Of a stretch of 55,390 bases of DNA, positions 28,943 through 39,818 are shown one piece after another (position 1 is the first letter of the stretch; the number at the start of each line of letters is the position of its first letter). Source of the stretch: Bolinopsis microptera. Taxonomy: Eukaryota > Ctenophora > Tentaculata > Lobata > Bolinopsidae. The stretch spans positions 15,969,337 to 16,024,726 of the forward strand of contig NC_087084.1 in assembly GCF_026151205.1 (NCBI RefSeq), in the 5' to 3' direction. The position numbers were made by a program, and so were the translations under genes. The notes under the pieces are model-generated. The model was not told the DNA's origin. It made no database searches and was given only the letters and a program-made list of their open reading frames with translations.

Positions 28943-30186
28943 TTAAATTTCTAAAAGTACGAAATTTGAGTTGTTCCAGTCCTTGTCATCCGGGTTAAGT
29001 GCTTGTGCAGTAAGCACATGCTTGCTGACTGTAGACTTGAATGAATTTAGGAATTTGTCTTGTAGGCAAGTCGTGACATATTTTATGTCCTTGTTAATAA
29101 TGTTGACTGTTTTGTTATATAACTTAGGCCCAATGTAAGAAATGCTCTTGTCTGAATTACATAAACGGTTAAATGGTACTGCAAAGAACTCAGGTTCTCT
29201 TCTAGGTGCGTTTAAGTTTGAAACAGTGAACATTTTTATAATATTTGGTGGTGCAGTGTTAGAATAAACTTTGTGCATTAAGCATAATATACATTTAGCT
29301 ATCACGTTCGGTAAAGCTAATACTTCTAGTTTATTGAAAATTTCCTTTGTGTGTGAAGGTGTACTGTTCAGATCTTTGTCATAAAAATAGCGGTGGTATT
29401 GGTTATCTGCAGCGCGAATGCCCTTTTTCTGGGCCGAGAAGACTCTTTTAACGGAGTTTAGCGATTTTGTTCCCCAAACTGTGCAGCAGTAATACAAGTG
29501 AGACTGAACAAAGCTGTTGTATATCAACTTGAGTGCTTTGTTAGGTACAGAGCCTTTGAGTTTGTAGAGTATGCCCGCATTTCTAGATACTTTAGTGGCT
29601 AAATGTCTAATGTGGTGGGCCCAATTTAGCTTGGTATCAATGATCACGCCAAGAAACCTTTCGTGATCACTTTGCTTTAATCGTTCACCTCCCATGTAAA
29701 TTTCTATATCCTCAGTTTTCTTATTTGTGAAGATCATATATTTAGTTTTGCTAGCATTTAATTTAAGCCCGTTATTAGTAGCCCAATCAATTATCAAAGT
29801 CAGAATCTCATTCACCATTGCATTAAGTTGTTCAAATGTATCTGTACTTATTATTAGGTTTGCGTCGTCAGCGAAATAAATATGTTTAGCTAAATTACTA
29901 ATCTGAGGAAGGTCGTTGATGTAAATTATGAACAGAATTGGTCCGAGAATGGAGCCCTGTGGTACTCCGTAGTTAAGTTTGAGGTGAGAGGACTTGCAGT
30001 TGTTGACGCTCACGTATTGCTCTCTATCGGTAAGATATGAGTGAAACCAAGATAAAGCCAATCCCCGAACTCCATAGTGCTCAAGTTTTCTCAGAAGAAT
30101 ACTGCTGTCAACCATGTCGAAGGCCTTGCTGTAGTCCAATAGAAGCAGTGCTGTGACCTGCTTTTTTTCTAGTGCCCTGTGGATAT
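28943..30186 (-). CDS. LINE A ORF2, 3' portion (RT palm to C-terminus)
   Basis: Carries LLLLDYSKAFDMVDS, YGVPQGSILGPILFIIYIND, catalytic YFADDAN, then HERFLGVIIDTKLNW and YCCTVWGTK. It ends with the family tail DKDWNNSNFVLLEI at 28943. The first residues of the open frame beyond 30186 (MRRKNGLSHQLAREIKDKHI) are translated LINE B 5' sequence, not LINE A. This is the downstream half of the ORF2 that begins at 39340. Apart from the LINE B insertion, its frame is unbroken. Confidence 0.85.
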
Positions 30187-30330
30187 ACATATCACTTTTT
30201 ACATCTCGTATATGTTTGTCTTTTATCTCTCTCGCTAATTGATGAGATAAGCCGTTTTTACGACGCACTGGCTACAGCATACAGCTTGTAACTACTGACG
30301 AACAGACGAACAGACGAACTCACGGGCTCA

Positions 30331-31989
30331 GTGGTACCGACACAGAGCGGTCCTTTTCCTAAAAGCCACAAAAACCTCCCTACTAAAGTAAGTCACTACA
30401 TTTCGATTTGCAATTTGACTGAAATGGAGACCCAGACTGAGCTAAGCGGTCGCACATATTGTTTCACCACGGCAACTTGCATGGACCTGATTGGTAAACT
30501 AGTAGGATACCAGCTCGATCGGGAGCTGAAATCTTTCGGAATGGACGACGAAACTCTTTGTAATCTAACCGTCCTTAAAAAGAAGGAACTACTCAAATTG
30601 AACCTTCAAGATAATGTGTGTTGCCAATCACCGAGCGAGACGACTAACAAACTCACTAAACTAACACAACTGTTTTCGAGGTCCGCGAACGATACGATGA
30701 CAGATCTAAAGAAGAGCTTAGAAGACGCCAAGGATCTCGTCTCCTCCCTACAGAAGCTTGATCCCGCCACCCACCCCCCACCCACCCTCCCTGAAACGGC
30801 AGTGACGGAAACTTCTCACGTTCAAGATATAGAGGAGCAGCCCTTCATCGCACTGGATTCCGGTAGCTTTCTCGAGAGGTTTGAGTTTGAAAAGCTTAAT
30901 TCTGAACTGACTTTTGAGTGCAGCTTTGCGAATAGGAAAGTAACTTACTTCGGCGATTTACCTTACAAGTACACTGGGGGTTATCACAAGAAGAAGGCCT
31001 TGCCAAAGGATTCATATCTCACTGAAATTCTACTTGCTGTGGCGGATATGTGCAAATCAAATGATATTGATTACTCCGAGTTCAATAGCTTCATGGTGAC
31101 TAAGTATGATACCCCCGACGATTACATACCCCCTCACTCGGATGATGAACAGTGTATAGCTAGAGATAGTAATATTCTCACAGTTTCTTTCGGGGGAGCT
31201 CGAGAAGTTGTTTTCCGTCGCCGCCCACCTGGCGAATACCGCAAACAGAGCTTAACTGTGAAGCACGGCGAGTGCTACGTCATGTCACGTAAATCTCAGG
31301 ATAGTTTTGACCATGCCGTCCCTAAGGTTGATCCTGCTAATTTTGACAGGCCGAGGATTAGTATAACACTTCGAAAATTGACCCCTAACATCCCACAAAT
31401 CCCCGCCAATGAACCTCAGCGACCCAAACGGGTGTTAGTATTATCAGACAGTAAAAACTCTTCTTTCGACTGTTCCAAGTTTAAAGCGCCCGTAGTTGCC
31501 TTCCGCGAAAATCTCTTCCTGCTGCGCGATCTTGAGGAACACAAAGAATCTATCAAATCCTCGGACATAGTTCTTATTAGTGCTGGGGTAAACGACATGA
31601 GGAAAAATGGTGTGAACGCCCAAATTTTGCATGATCATGTCAGAAACTTTGTCGTACAGTATCCGAAAACCCAGTTTCTATTTGATTCCGTTACAAACGT
31701 GACCATGAATGCAGACCCGTACAATGAACTGAACCCGAACATTAACTTCTTCAATCAGCTTATGTTTAAATGCTCCCTTCGTCATGCCAACATACATCTG
31801 TTTGATAACCTATCGTTCGGATGGGGTCATCTAGCACGTGACGGCCTACACTTTAACTACAGCGGACAGAAAGTCACGTCTGATACCTGGGTCCATGTTG
31901 TATTAGTCTGCCTTGGATTTAGACGTGGCCCTTTACCACTACGTTATGACTTTGTGAAATTGCATGAAGAGTCTCAGTCCTGGAAATGA
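30331..31989 (+). CDS. LINE B ORF1: AlkB-type dioxygenase fused to SGNH hydrolase
   Basis: 552 codons. The first ATG is used here. A second in-frame ATG at 30424 (METQTELSG) is equally plausible. Residues 1-170 are an unassigned, partly helical region. At about 175-350 sits an AlkB-like 2OG-Fe(II) oxygenase: the HxD iron pair is in PPHSDDEQ (His269, Asp271), the third ligand in FDHAVPK (His328), and RISITLRKL supplies the RxSxTxR 2-oxoglutarate-binding pattern. At about 365-535 there is an SGNH/GDSL hydrolase: VLVLSDS (Ser block), LISAGVNDM (Gly/Asn block) and DGLHFN (Asp/His block). SGNH esterases are known in CR1/L2 ORF1 proteins. The AlkB fusion is unfamiliar to me. A role in RNP assembly plus removal of base methylation from template RNA or cDNA is inferred. 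ORF2 follows 687 bp downstream. Confidence 0.85.
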   Translation: MVPTQSGPFPKSHKNLPTKVSHYISICNLTEMETQTELSGRTYCFTTATCMDLIGKLVGYQLDRELKSFGMDDETLCNLTVLKKKELLKLNLQDNVCCQSPSETTNKLTKLTQLFSRSANDTMTDLKKSLEDAKDLVSSLQKLDPATHPPPTLPETAVTETSHVQDIEEQPFIALDSGSFLERFEFEKLNSELTFECSFANRKVTYFGDLPYKYTGGYHKKKALPKDSYLTEILLAVADMCKSNDIDYSEFNSFMVTKYDTPDDYIPPHSDDEQCIARDSNILTVSFGGAREVVFRRRPPGEYRKQSLTVKHGECYVMSRKSQDSFDHAVPKVDPANFDRPRISITLRKLTPNIPQIPANEPQRPKRVLVLSDSKNSSFDCSKFKAPVVAFRENLFLLRDLEEHKESIKSSDIVLISAGVNDMRKNGVNAQILHDHVRNFVVQYPKTQFLFDSVTNVTMNADPYNELNPNINFFNQLMFKCSLRHANIHLFDNLSFGWGHLARDGLHFNYSGQKVTSDTWVHVVLVCLGFRRGPLPLRYDFVKLHEESQSWK

Positions 31990-32599
31990 ACGATAAATCC
32001 ATTTAACAGAATAGTAAAGTTTCAATCTAGAGATCAAAGTATAAATCGTATGTGACCAAATATTTAAGTCTTTAGAAATGCACTGAACACAAGAAACAAA
32101 ATCAATTTCCAACAAAATAATACTTACTACAAACTTTATGCTCGGCCTTGTAACTTGATGCAAGAGTAGCGAATTAAATGTCTAATCTTCTTTTTAGAGA
32201 GATAACGCCGATGATAAGGCGACTTACATTAAAAAGTAATTAAGTACACGTAATTTGCCACACGCGATTCCGGTGCCATGTACTCGGCACTGAAATACAT
32301 TGTACACACTCTGCACTATGCAGATACACTGACAGACACACTGACTAGTGACTTACAACAACACAAGCAAGCTGTTGCCAAGTGCAACATAAAATGTCTG
32401 AATCTCTACGGTTGCTAGGTAACCAAAAAGTAGAATTTTCAGTCTAGTAAAGAGTAAATTGTAAACACAGTTTTTCGTTTTTCAATTTTTAATTTTTGAC
32501 GATAATCTCTCACACAGAACTGAAAGTTCTCGTTAGATTTATCAAATTAATTTTCTTATTTTTCTTACTTCTTCCTCTCTTTTCTCCTCCTCCTTTTTC

Positions 32600-32660
32600 T
32601 TTCTCTTGGTATATCTATATATAGAGACCGCAGGTATAAATACTTATCGGTGAATCTCGG
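32600..32660 (+). promoter_or_regulatory. TATA-like motifs before LINE B ORF2
   Basis: TATCTATATATAGAG and GGTATAAATACTT lie 30-70 bp upstream of the ORF2 start codon. They could drive a separate ORF2 transcript, but only the sequence resemblance supports this. Confidence 0.25.
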
Positions 32661-32676
32661 TAATTGCAATCTTTAA

Positions 32677-35600
32677 ATGTCAAGCTTACCTAAAGCGAAA
32701 GTTTGTGATAAATGTAACAAACGTATTCCAAAAACCGCGCCTCTGCTTACTTGCTCACTTTGCAACGACACCAAGCATCCTAAATGTATGAGACTCTCGA
32801 AATCTGATTCCCTGCACATAATATCTTCAGGCTTTTCTTGGACCTGTTACGATTGTTTAGCCAGTGCCCTCCCTATCAATGCGTGCCATTCACCAGTCGA
32901 GAAGCCTGCATTCGGGCCTGTATTCAAAGTTAAATGCAATTCCTGTGCAGGATGGTGCTATTCACCAAAAAACCTAAGATATTGTAACTGGTGTGGAAAA
33001 AGTATACATTCCAAGTGTATGAAACACGAGTTAGGTTGTAAAACATGTTGTGAATCTATGATTCCTGGTTTCAACTACGAACCACACCATCTACTTGATG
33101 ATTACAGCCACCTACATGACTTATTTTTTAATCCATATGATAGAGAAAACATTGCAAATGATATAGGTAATCAACTTGATGATGAACAGGACAGGGAGTA
33201 CTTTGATGAAATTTCAAATATACTGGTAGAATGTAGATATAAGGAACAGAAGCACGTACAGAACTCAGGAGCAAACGAGCTGAAATTATTTTCACTGAAT
33301 ATTCGATCGCTGATCAAGAATATTGAACACCTGCGAGAAAACATAGAAACATACTGCAAGTACGATGTCCTATGTCTGAACGAAACCAATCTCATTGAAT
33401 CCAATTTGCCCAATGGCGTAACTGATATTTTACTCGAGGGTTTCCATGAACCTCTACTTAAGGGCTCAAACAGAACTTCGGGTCGGGGTGGTGGTCTTGC
33501 AATTTATATCAATAAGCGAGTGTGTGAGTTTGAGAATATTGAACAATTTATTCCTAATCTCCGGGACGTAGATGAGATCACCAAATCGGCAGGTGAATTC
33601 ATGTTGGTGAAAATTAACAACTGTAAAGGACTCAACAAAACCAAACTAATTGTTGACGTTTATAGGTCTCCATCACGTGACCCCGATAAGTTCATAGCTT
33701 TACTTGATTCCGTACTATTAAGCTTAGACCGTCACAACAGAAAACACATAATGTTTGCTGGAGATTTTAATTTAGACCTCATAAACCTCAGCAACAATGT
33801 ACATTGCCAAAATCTAGTGGACACCATGTCGAAATACGGTTTTTTTCAGCTTGTTGCACGACCAACACGAGTTACAAGTCACAGCAGGACCTTAATTGAT
33901 CATGTCTACAGCAACGATGTTCAGCATACTCTCAGTTGCAATGTCCTGACAGTTGACATTTCAGACCATTTTGCCACCTTGACTACGATCTCTCTTGGTG
34001 ATTTCTCTTACAGTCCTGCTAATGATCGATCCAAAACCGAACGATCACAAAAGCGTGATACACGTGCATTCAACGCCGCTAATAACTTACAATTTTACGA
34101 ACTGATCGACGCTGAAAATTGGGAGCAAATAACATCAAACATGGATGCTAATGAGCAGTATGATAAGTTCAACGAAATTTACAACAAGCACTATAACACC
34201 GCGTATCCAATCAAATCTAAGCATGTCAGAAGGATGAATGAAAGGAAAAACCCCAAGCCTTTTATTCTGCCGTGGCTTGAAGACGCGTGTGCTCGAAAAA
34301 ACTTGATGTATTTTGAATCCACAGTTTGCCCCACACAGAAAAATGTTGCTACGTACAAAAAATTGAAAAATTTTTGTGAAAAACATATCAATCTAGCAAG
34401 GGACAAATACCACAAAAAATACTTTGAAGAATATCAGTACAATTCCAAGAAACAGTGGGAGATGATAAATAAACTTCTAGGCAGGAAAGCTAAGCAAAAT
34501 TCCAAATTCAAATTGAGGAGAGATGATGGAAACTTGATAAATTCGAACCGCGATGTTGCTGAACATTTCAACGCGTACTTTGCTAATATAGCAACTAGAA
34601 TCAAAGATCAGATCAGTGCGCGTACCACTTTCGACCCTGGCGGGCATGCAAGATATTTAGACAGCCAGGTTGAGGAGAGCATGTTCATCTCGCCAACTGA
34701 TCCTGTCGAAATCCAACGAACAATATGTACCTTGAAAAATAAGGCCACACAGGATGTAAAAGTTGAGCCGCTCAAGATTGCCAAGGATTGTCCTAAGTTT
34801 TGTGGAATACTCTCAAATGTAGTAAATTCTTCCTTCAATGAAGGCTGCTTTCCGACATCACTGAAAATTGCAAAGGTAGTTCCTATCCTTAAGGGAGGCT
34901 CAAAACTAGATGTGAAAAACTACAGACCAATATCATTGCTCTGCACCTTTTCAAAAATCTATGAGAAACTCATGCACAGAAGAGTCCTTGACTTCCTGGA
35001 GCGACATAGCACTTTATTTGAAGGACAATACGGTTTTCGGCCGGGTCGGTCGTGTGAACATGCGCTCCTTGATGCAACCAACACGATTAGACACAACCTC
35101 TCCAAAAAAGAGGTCTCTCTACTCCTCCTACTTGATTTTAGCAAAGCGTTTGATGTAATTTCCCACGATATTCTCTTAGACAAACTGTATCATTATGGCA
35201 TAAGAGGACTAGCACACCAATGGTTCAAGTCTTATCTAAGTTCCAGGAGTCAGTATGTTTCAATAGGGGGCACAAATTCTTCCTCACAGTCCATGAGACA
35301 CGGAGTGCCGCAAGGCAGTATTTTAGGACCTTTACTTTTCATAATATATATCAATGACATGCCAAAAATCAAATCGTACGCTAAATTTGTTTTATATGCT
35401 GACGACGCAAACATAATTATCTCAGGTAAAAATCATCAAGAAATACTACAAAAGATGACCGAATTTTCACCTTTATTGATAAACTGGGTAGATCAAAATG
35501 GTCTTTCGTTAAACCTTAAGAAAACGTGCTACATGCTCCTCTCACCCAACAGAACCTCAACACCTGACGTAAATATTCAAATTGCAGGCACCACTATTGA

Positions 35601-36339
35601 GCGAAAAACTGAGGCCCGATTTCTTGGCGTAATTGTTGACGAAAAATTGACCTGGACCAGTCACATTACTGCTCTTAAAGCGAAAATGATGCGGTATATT
35701 GGTATTATGTACAAAATAAAAAGTCGGCTGCCGATTAAAGTTAGACTCCAGATATACCAAAGCTTTGTACAGTCTCATATAAACTATTGTTCATTGATAT
35801 GGGGTTTTGCTGCAAAAAGCCATATAGATGCTTTATTCAGCAAACAGAAGCAAGGAATAAGGGCTATTATGCCTGGCTTCGTAAACTACTACTTTAAGGA
35901 AGGTGCCTTACCACAACACACAAAGCCATTTTTCAGTGAACATGAAATTCTCACTGTGCATGGTCTTATCGTTTACAACTCAATTATCTTGATGCATAAA
36001 GTTAAAAACATGCCACAATTAGTCCCCAAAAACATCTCTCAAGCTTTTCCCGCCGACATACCCACAAAACTTTCTGATCACACGTCAGCCTGCTCCTGGC
36101 TCCAGTTATACGGGAAAAGACACTTTCAAAACAGTATTTTCTACAAGGGACCACTGCTCTCTGTCTTCGCAGACAAAGCAGACGTTACTACACTTCCGAC
36201 ATTATTTTCGATAAATCTGTTCAAGAGTAGTGCCAAGAAAATGCTACTTAATCTTCAAAGTGATGGTGATGTTAACGAGTGGCAACCATTCCTACTGCAC
36301 AACGTTCCTGGCCTAAGACAGTCTAGACGTGAAATTTAA
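32677..36339 (+). CDS. LINE B ORF2: zinc fingers, endonuclease, reverse transcriptase
   Basis: 1220 codons, intact. Residues 10-60 form a PHD-type finger (CDKCNK, CSLCNDTKHPKC, CYDC). Residues 87-125 are a second Cys/His-rich finger (CNSCAGWC, CNWCGKSIHSKC, CKTC). Residues about 201-440 are the apurinic-like endonuclease: SLNIRSL, CLNETN, RTSGRGGGLAIY, AGDFNLDL, TLIDHVYSN and DISDHFATLTT include the expected Asn, Glu, Asp/Asn and His residues. RT spans about 725-1000: AKVVPILKGGSK, YRPISLL, QYGFRPGRSCEHAL, LLDFSKAFDV, HGVPQGSILGPLLFIIYIND, catalytic YADDAN, FLGVIVDEKLTW. A conserved C-terminal region ends in HNVPGLRQSRREI. It acts with ORF1p in target-primed reverse transcription. No defect is visible. 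Confidence 0.9.
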   Translation: MSSLPKAKVCDKCNKRIPKTAPLLTCSLCNDTKHPKCMRLSKSDSLHIISSGFSWTCYDCLASALPINACHSPVEKPAFGPVFKVKCNSCAGWCYSPKNLRYCNWCGKSIHSKCMKHELGCKTCCESMIPGFNYEPHHLLDDYSHLHDLFFNPYDRENIANDIGNQLDDEQDREYFDEISNILVECRYKEQKHVQNSGANELKLFSLNIRSLIKNIEHLRENIETYCKYDVLCLNETNLIESNLPNGVTDILLEGFHEPLLKGSNRTSGRGGGLAIYINKRVCEFENIEQFIPNLRDVDEITKSAGEFMLVKINNCKGLNKTKLIVDVYRSPSRDPDKFIALLDSVLLSLDRHNRKHIMFAGDFNLDLINLSNNVHCQNLVDTMSKYGFFQLVARPTRVTSHSRTLIDHVYSNDVQHTLSCNVLTVDISDHFATLTTISLGDFSYSPANDRSKTERSQKRDTRAFNAANNLQFYELIDAENWEQITSNMDANEQYDKFNEIYNKHYNTAYPIKSKHVRRMNERKNPKPFILPWLEDACARKNLMYFESTVCPTQKNVATYKKLKNFCEKHINLARDKYHKKYFEEYQYNSKKQWEMINKLLGRKAKQNSKFKLRRDDGNLINSNRDVAEHFNAYFANIATRIKDQISARTTFDPGGHARYLDSQVEESMFISPTDPVEIQRTICTLKNKATQDVKVEPLKIAKDCPKFCGILSNVVNSSFNEGCFPTSLKIAKVVPILKGGSKLDVKNYRPISLLCTFSKIYEKLMHRRVLDFLERHSTLFEGQYGFRPGRSCEHALLDATNTIRHNLSKKEVSLLLLLDFSKAFDVISHDILLDKLYHYGIRGLAHQWFKSYLSSRSQYVSIGGTNSSSQSMRHGVPQGSILGPLLFIIYINDMPKIKSYAKFVLYADDANIIISGKNHQEILQKMTEFSPLLINWVDQNGLSLNLKKTCYMLLSPNRTSTPDVNIQIAGTTIERKTEARFLGVIVDEKLTWTSHITALKAKMMRYIGIMYKIKSRLPIKVRLQIYQSFVQSHINYCSLIWGFAAKSHIDALFSKQKQGIRAIMPGFVNYYFKEGALPQHTKPFFSEHEILTVHGLIVYNSIILMHKVKNMPQLVPKNISQAFPADIPTKLSDHTSACSWLQLYGKRHFQNSIFYKGPLLSVFADKADVTTLPTLFSINLFKSSAKKMLLNLQSDGDVNEWQPFLLHNVPGLRQSRREI

Positions 36340-36968
36340 ACTTTTAACATTTAACCTGAATCGAATTTCAACTGAAACGAATATAATCTAAGTTTAAATT
36401 AAGTCTATTGTCTAATTAATGGCTTGCAACAGGGAGCAGTATGAAAATCACACAACCCAGCACATAGAAACTACACTAAATGACACAAATTTAAATGACA
36501 ACTCGCAATTACTGACTACCAATATAATAACCGCTCGCATAACTACCCCCACTTAGCGTAGATAAGCAAGCATTTCACTGCCGCTAAATTCTTTTTCCAT
36601 ACATTAATCTCAATCGCGCACTCATAATTACTGTAAGCGCTGAGTTACCGGCCAAAATCATTAATCACTGATGGTAAAATTTTGCACAAAATTTTAAAAA
36701 CAATAGTCCAAGCTGTTCAGTGCAATTCTAAACTTCTTAACCTATAGGTTATGGATGTGTAATATCATGTGTAGCGTGAAGCGTTGTGTTTTTTAAATCT
36801 GTAGTTCATAGTACTTCATGATCACAGTGTACTTTTTGATAAACCGTGTGCAGTGCCCTTTCCAGAGGGTTTTTTTAAAAGAATTCTTTAACGTTACTAT
36901 TTTCTATCTATTACTGTTTGTATTATAATTTTGAGTAAACATTAATCGAGTAAACCGCTCGATTCCCA

Positions 36969-39340
36969 ATATGGTTTTGGGCTTCTAGTAAAGCATGTTC
37001 ACAGCTATGCCCAGCTCGAAATCCGTATTGAGAGTCAAATAGGATTTTCTCTGTCTTTAAGTGATCTAATAGTCGCGCTTGCATAATTTTTTCAAAGATT
37101 TTTGAGAAACACGAAAGTAGTGAGATAGGTCGATAGTTTGAAACTTCAGCACGTGACCCACCTTTGTGAAGTGGAATTACTTTCGCGATTTTCAATTGAT
37201 GTGGAAACTTCCCCTGATGTAGAGACGCAGAGACTAGGCAGCTAAGCACTGGCGCAAGTATATTGCTCACTTTTTTCAGGGGAAGTATACTCATATCAGA
37301 AGTCGACTTAATCTTCAGACCCTTAACTATTTCAATTATTTCTGATGCGGACGAATCTTCTAGATTCATGCTCCGCTGGCATCTGCTATCTTGAGTTTCT
37401 GTTACGATAGTCCGGCCCTCGGAGCATACGAGACCATTTTCTCTCTTAAGAGTCTCAGCTATATTGCAGAAATAGTCATTGAAGCTATTCGCAATTTGCT
37501 GAGAATCTGTTATCTCGCTCCCATTATAGTTAATTTTGTTTATCTTGATTTTGCCTTTTTTCTTTCTGTTTAACAAGTTATTAACCATTTGCCATTGTTT
37601 TCTGCTGTCGCTAGAATATTTTGTAAAGTATGCGTTGTAATATTTGTTTTTGGCCTTATCCACGTGTTTATTCACAAATTTTTTCATTTTCTTGTACCTA
37701 ATATCATTTTCAGTGGTCGGGTTTGTGACAAAATCTTCATAAAATTTATTTTTGCGATCACATGCGCACCGTAACCATTCTTGGATCCACGGCTTTGTGT
37801 TTTTACGGCGGCCTGGTTTACTCTTTTTTGCCTTCATTGGGAAATTTCGGTCGTATAGTTCACTATATTTTTTCTCGAAAGCCTCAAATTTTTCATCTGC
37901 AGAATCATAGTTATTAACCAAGTTCCAGTCTACGGCAGAAATGTCGTTCTCGAACTTTTTGATGCTGTCATCGTTTATTACTCGAGAAGATGTTTCTGTT
38001 GTATCTTCTTGAAGTTTACAACTGAGCCTATTCTGATCAACCATAATTGTGACAAAAGTTGCCAGGTGGTCAGAGATTGATTCAGAAATTACTCCCGATT
38101 TTGTAACAGCGTGGCAATTATTGACGAAAATATGGTCAATGATAGTCGCACTGTGATCTGTGACTCTAGTTGGTCTTGATATCACAGGAGCGAATCCGTG
38201 CTCTGCTAAAGTGTCCACATACTTAGTAACAGAGTCTATTCTCCCGTAATCTAGTAGGTCTATGTTAGTATCACCGGCCAGTATGATATTTTTGTTTCGA
38301 TGTCTTGCTAAGTTACGGAGGAAAATTTTCAATTGTTCAAGGAAACCATTCAAGTCCCCACTTGGAGAGCGATATATATTACAGATTAACGCGTTTTTGT
38401 GCCCTTTCAAGGTAAGTTCTGCAACCAAGAATTCTCCTATCTTAGGATTATCGTGGCAACATAGAGCGCTCTTAACGTTTATGTCAGATAATTCACATAG
38501 TTTTTTGTTAACATATATGACTAATCCTCCACCACGATTTGACGCTCTAGCGGGAGTCTGAACATACGGTGGATAGAAACCGTCTAGTTCGAGCTCCTCT
38601 CCCTGAAAAGGCAAACATTCCGTGTTACAATTTGTTTCATTGAAGCAGAGAACGTCGTATTTTGTGTATTGATCTATATTCTCCCGAAATTCTTCAATTT
38701 TCCCATTAAGTGACCTAACGTTTAGCGAGAAAACTTTTAATTCATACTCCTTCGTATTTTTGATCGCGTTCGCGGTATAATATTTGCAGTTATTTAGAAG
38801 ACTAGACGTTGTTTCCCATGGATTCAAATCAGCATCAGTATCATCATGATCACCTATTTGATTTGATAGGTGGTCGCGATTAAAGGGGTTAAACCTAATA
38901 GTGTTACTGAAATTTATCATGTGAAGCTGTCTAATGGAGACATCGTATGCTGGGAAAATTTTTCTCAAGCATTCTTTGCAGCCTGTTGAGCCAGCAGAAC
39001 ATCTTGTGTGGGATAGGTTGTCACAGTAGCAACATTTGGTCATTTGTCTTATATTCCCAATTTTTGTGCAAGTGTGACATTTTTCTCGTTTATTGGAGAC
39101 TTGGATTTGTATAGGCCGTGATGGTGATAGAGGCATGACGGCACCCACTGGAAGAATTTCTGAAATGCAGCTGTAGCAAGACCATTCTCCAGTAAGTTCA
39201 GTTATGTCGCTAGGTGTTAGGTGAGCACATTTTGGGTGATATGTCGTATAACAAATACTACAAGTGATGCTTACCTTGTGTGAGACTAGGCGCTTTGCAC
39301 AGGCCTTACAGCTATTTTTACTACTTCGGATAACTACCAT
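36969..39340 (-). CDS. LINE A ORF2, 5' portion (zinc fingers, EN, RT fingers)
   Basis: Starts MVVIRSSKNSCKACAKRLVS at 39340, with a PHD-type finger (CKACAK, CSICYTTYHPKC, CYSC). A second finger follows (CHTC, CCYCDNLSHTRC, CKEC), then EN with SLNVRSLN, CFNETN, RGGGLVIYVN, AGDTNIDL, TIIDHIFVN and ISESISDHLATF. The RT begins with AKVIPLHKGGSR, YRPISLLSCFSKIFEKIM and QYGFRAGHSCEHALLEAQNH. The frame then enters LINE B sequence and stops at 36923. It is clearly diverged from LINE B (different finger spacing and wording), so the two copies are not a recent duplication. Confidence 0.85.
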
Positions 39341-39818
39341 TTTTTAGCTGTAAATGATACTCTTGTTTAAATGTAGATATAGGTTTGCTACTGTATATAA
39401 TATAATAAAGTACACGGAAAACAGTCACTGAAAGTATCTACTCCAGATGAGTGAGCCAAGAAAATGGGGCCAGGGAAGAGTGAGAAAACGTGCGAGGTTT
39501 TGTGAACACTCTGTCCGGGTCCCTAACTTCAGCTTCTAACTAGAGAAATCAATTCAGTGAAGTGTTGTTCTGTGGGAATAAGTTTAAAAAGTTAATTGAA
39601 GTATGTGAAATGTGAATGTGACTTGTATTCTGTATTTGTAACTTGTAAGTGTATGTACTTAGTGGTCTGATTACGTGGTTCAACTTAGTAAAGATAAGAT
39701 TTCGATTAGCCGTAAGCTGGTGCAGATAAGACATGGTTCGTATACTGTACGATTCTTAGTAGATTAATAATTTTGTCCAAATTTTCGATATAGTATGTTT
39801 GCCGATTGTATTGCTGTT

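Larger units (their letters stand above)
30187..36968 (+). mobile_element. LINE B, full-length PHD/EN/RT LINE nested in LINE A
   Basis: Inserted in the RT region of LINE A. ATAT is present at both edges (30183-30186 and 36969-36972), a possible 4-bp TSD. Both ORFs are uninterrupted. The order is 5' UTR about 140 bp, ORF1 30331-31989, spacer 687 bp, ORF2 32677-36339, 3' UTR about 630 bp. The 5' UTR has the short repeat acgaacagacgaacagacga. Intact ORFs mark this as a young, possibly active copy. Confidence 0.85.
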
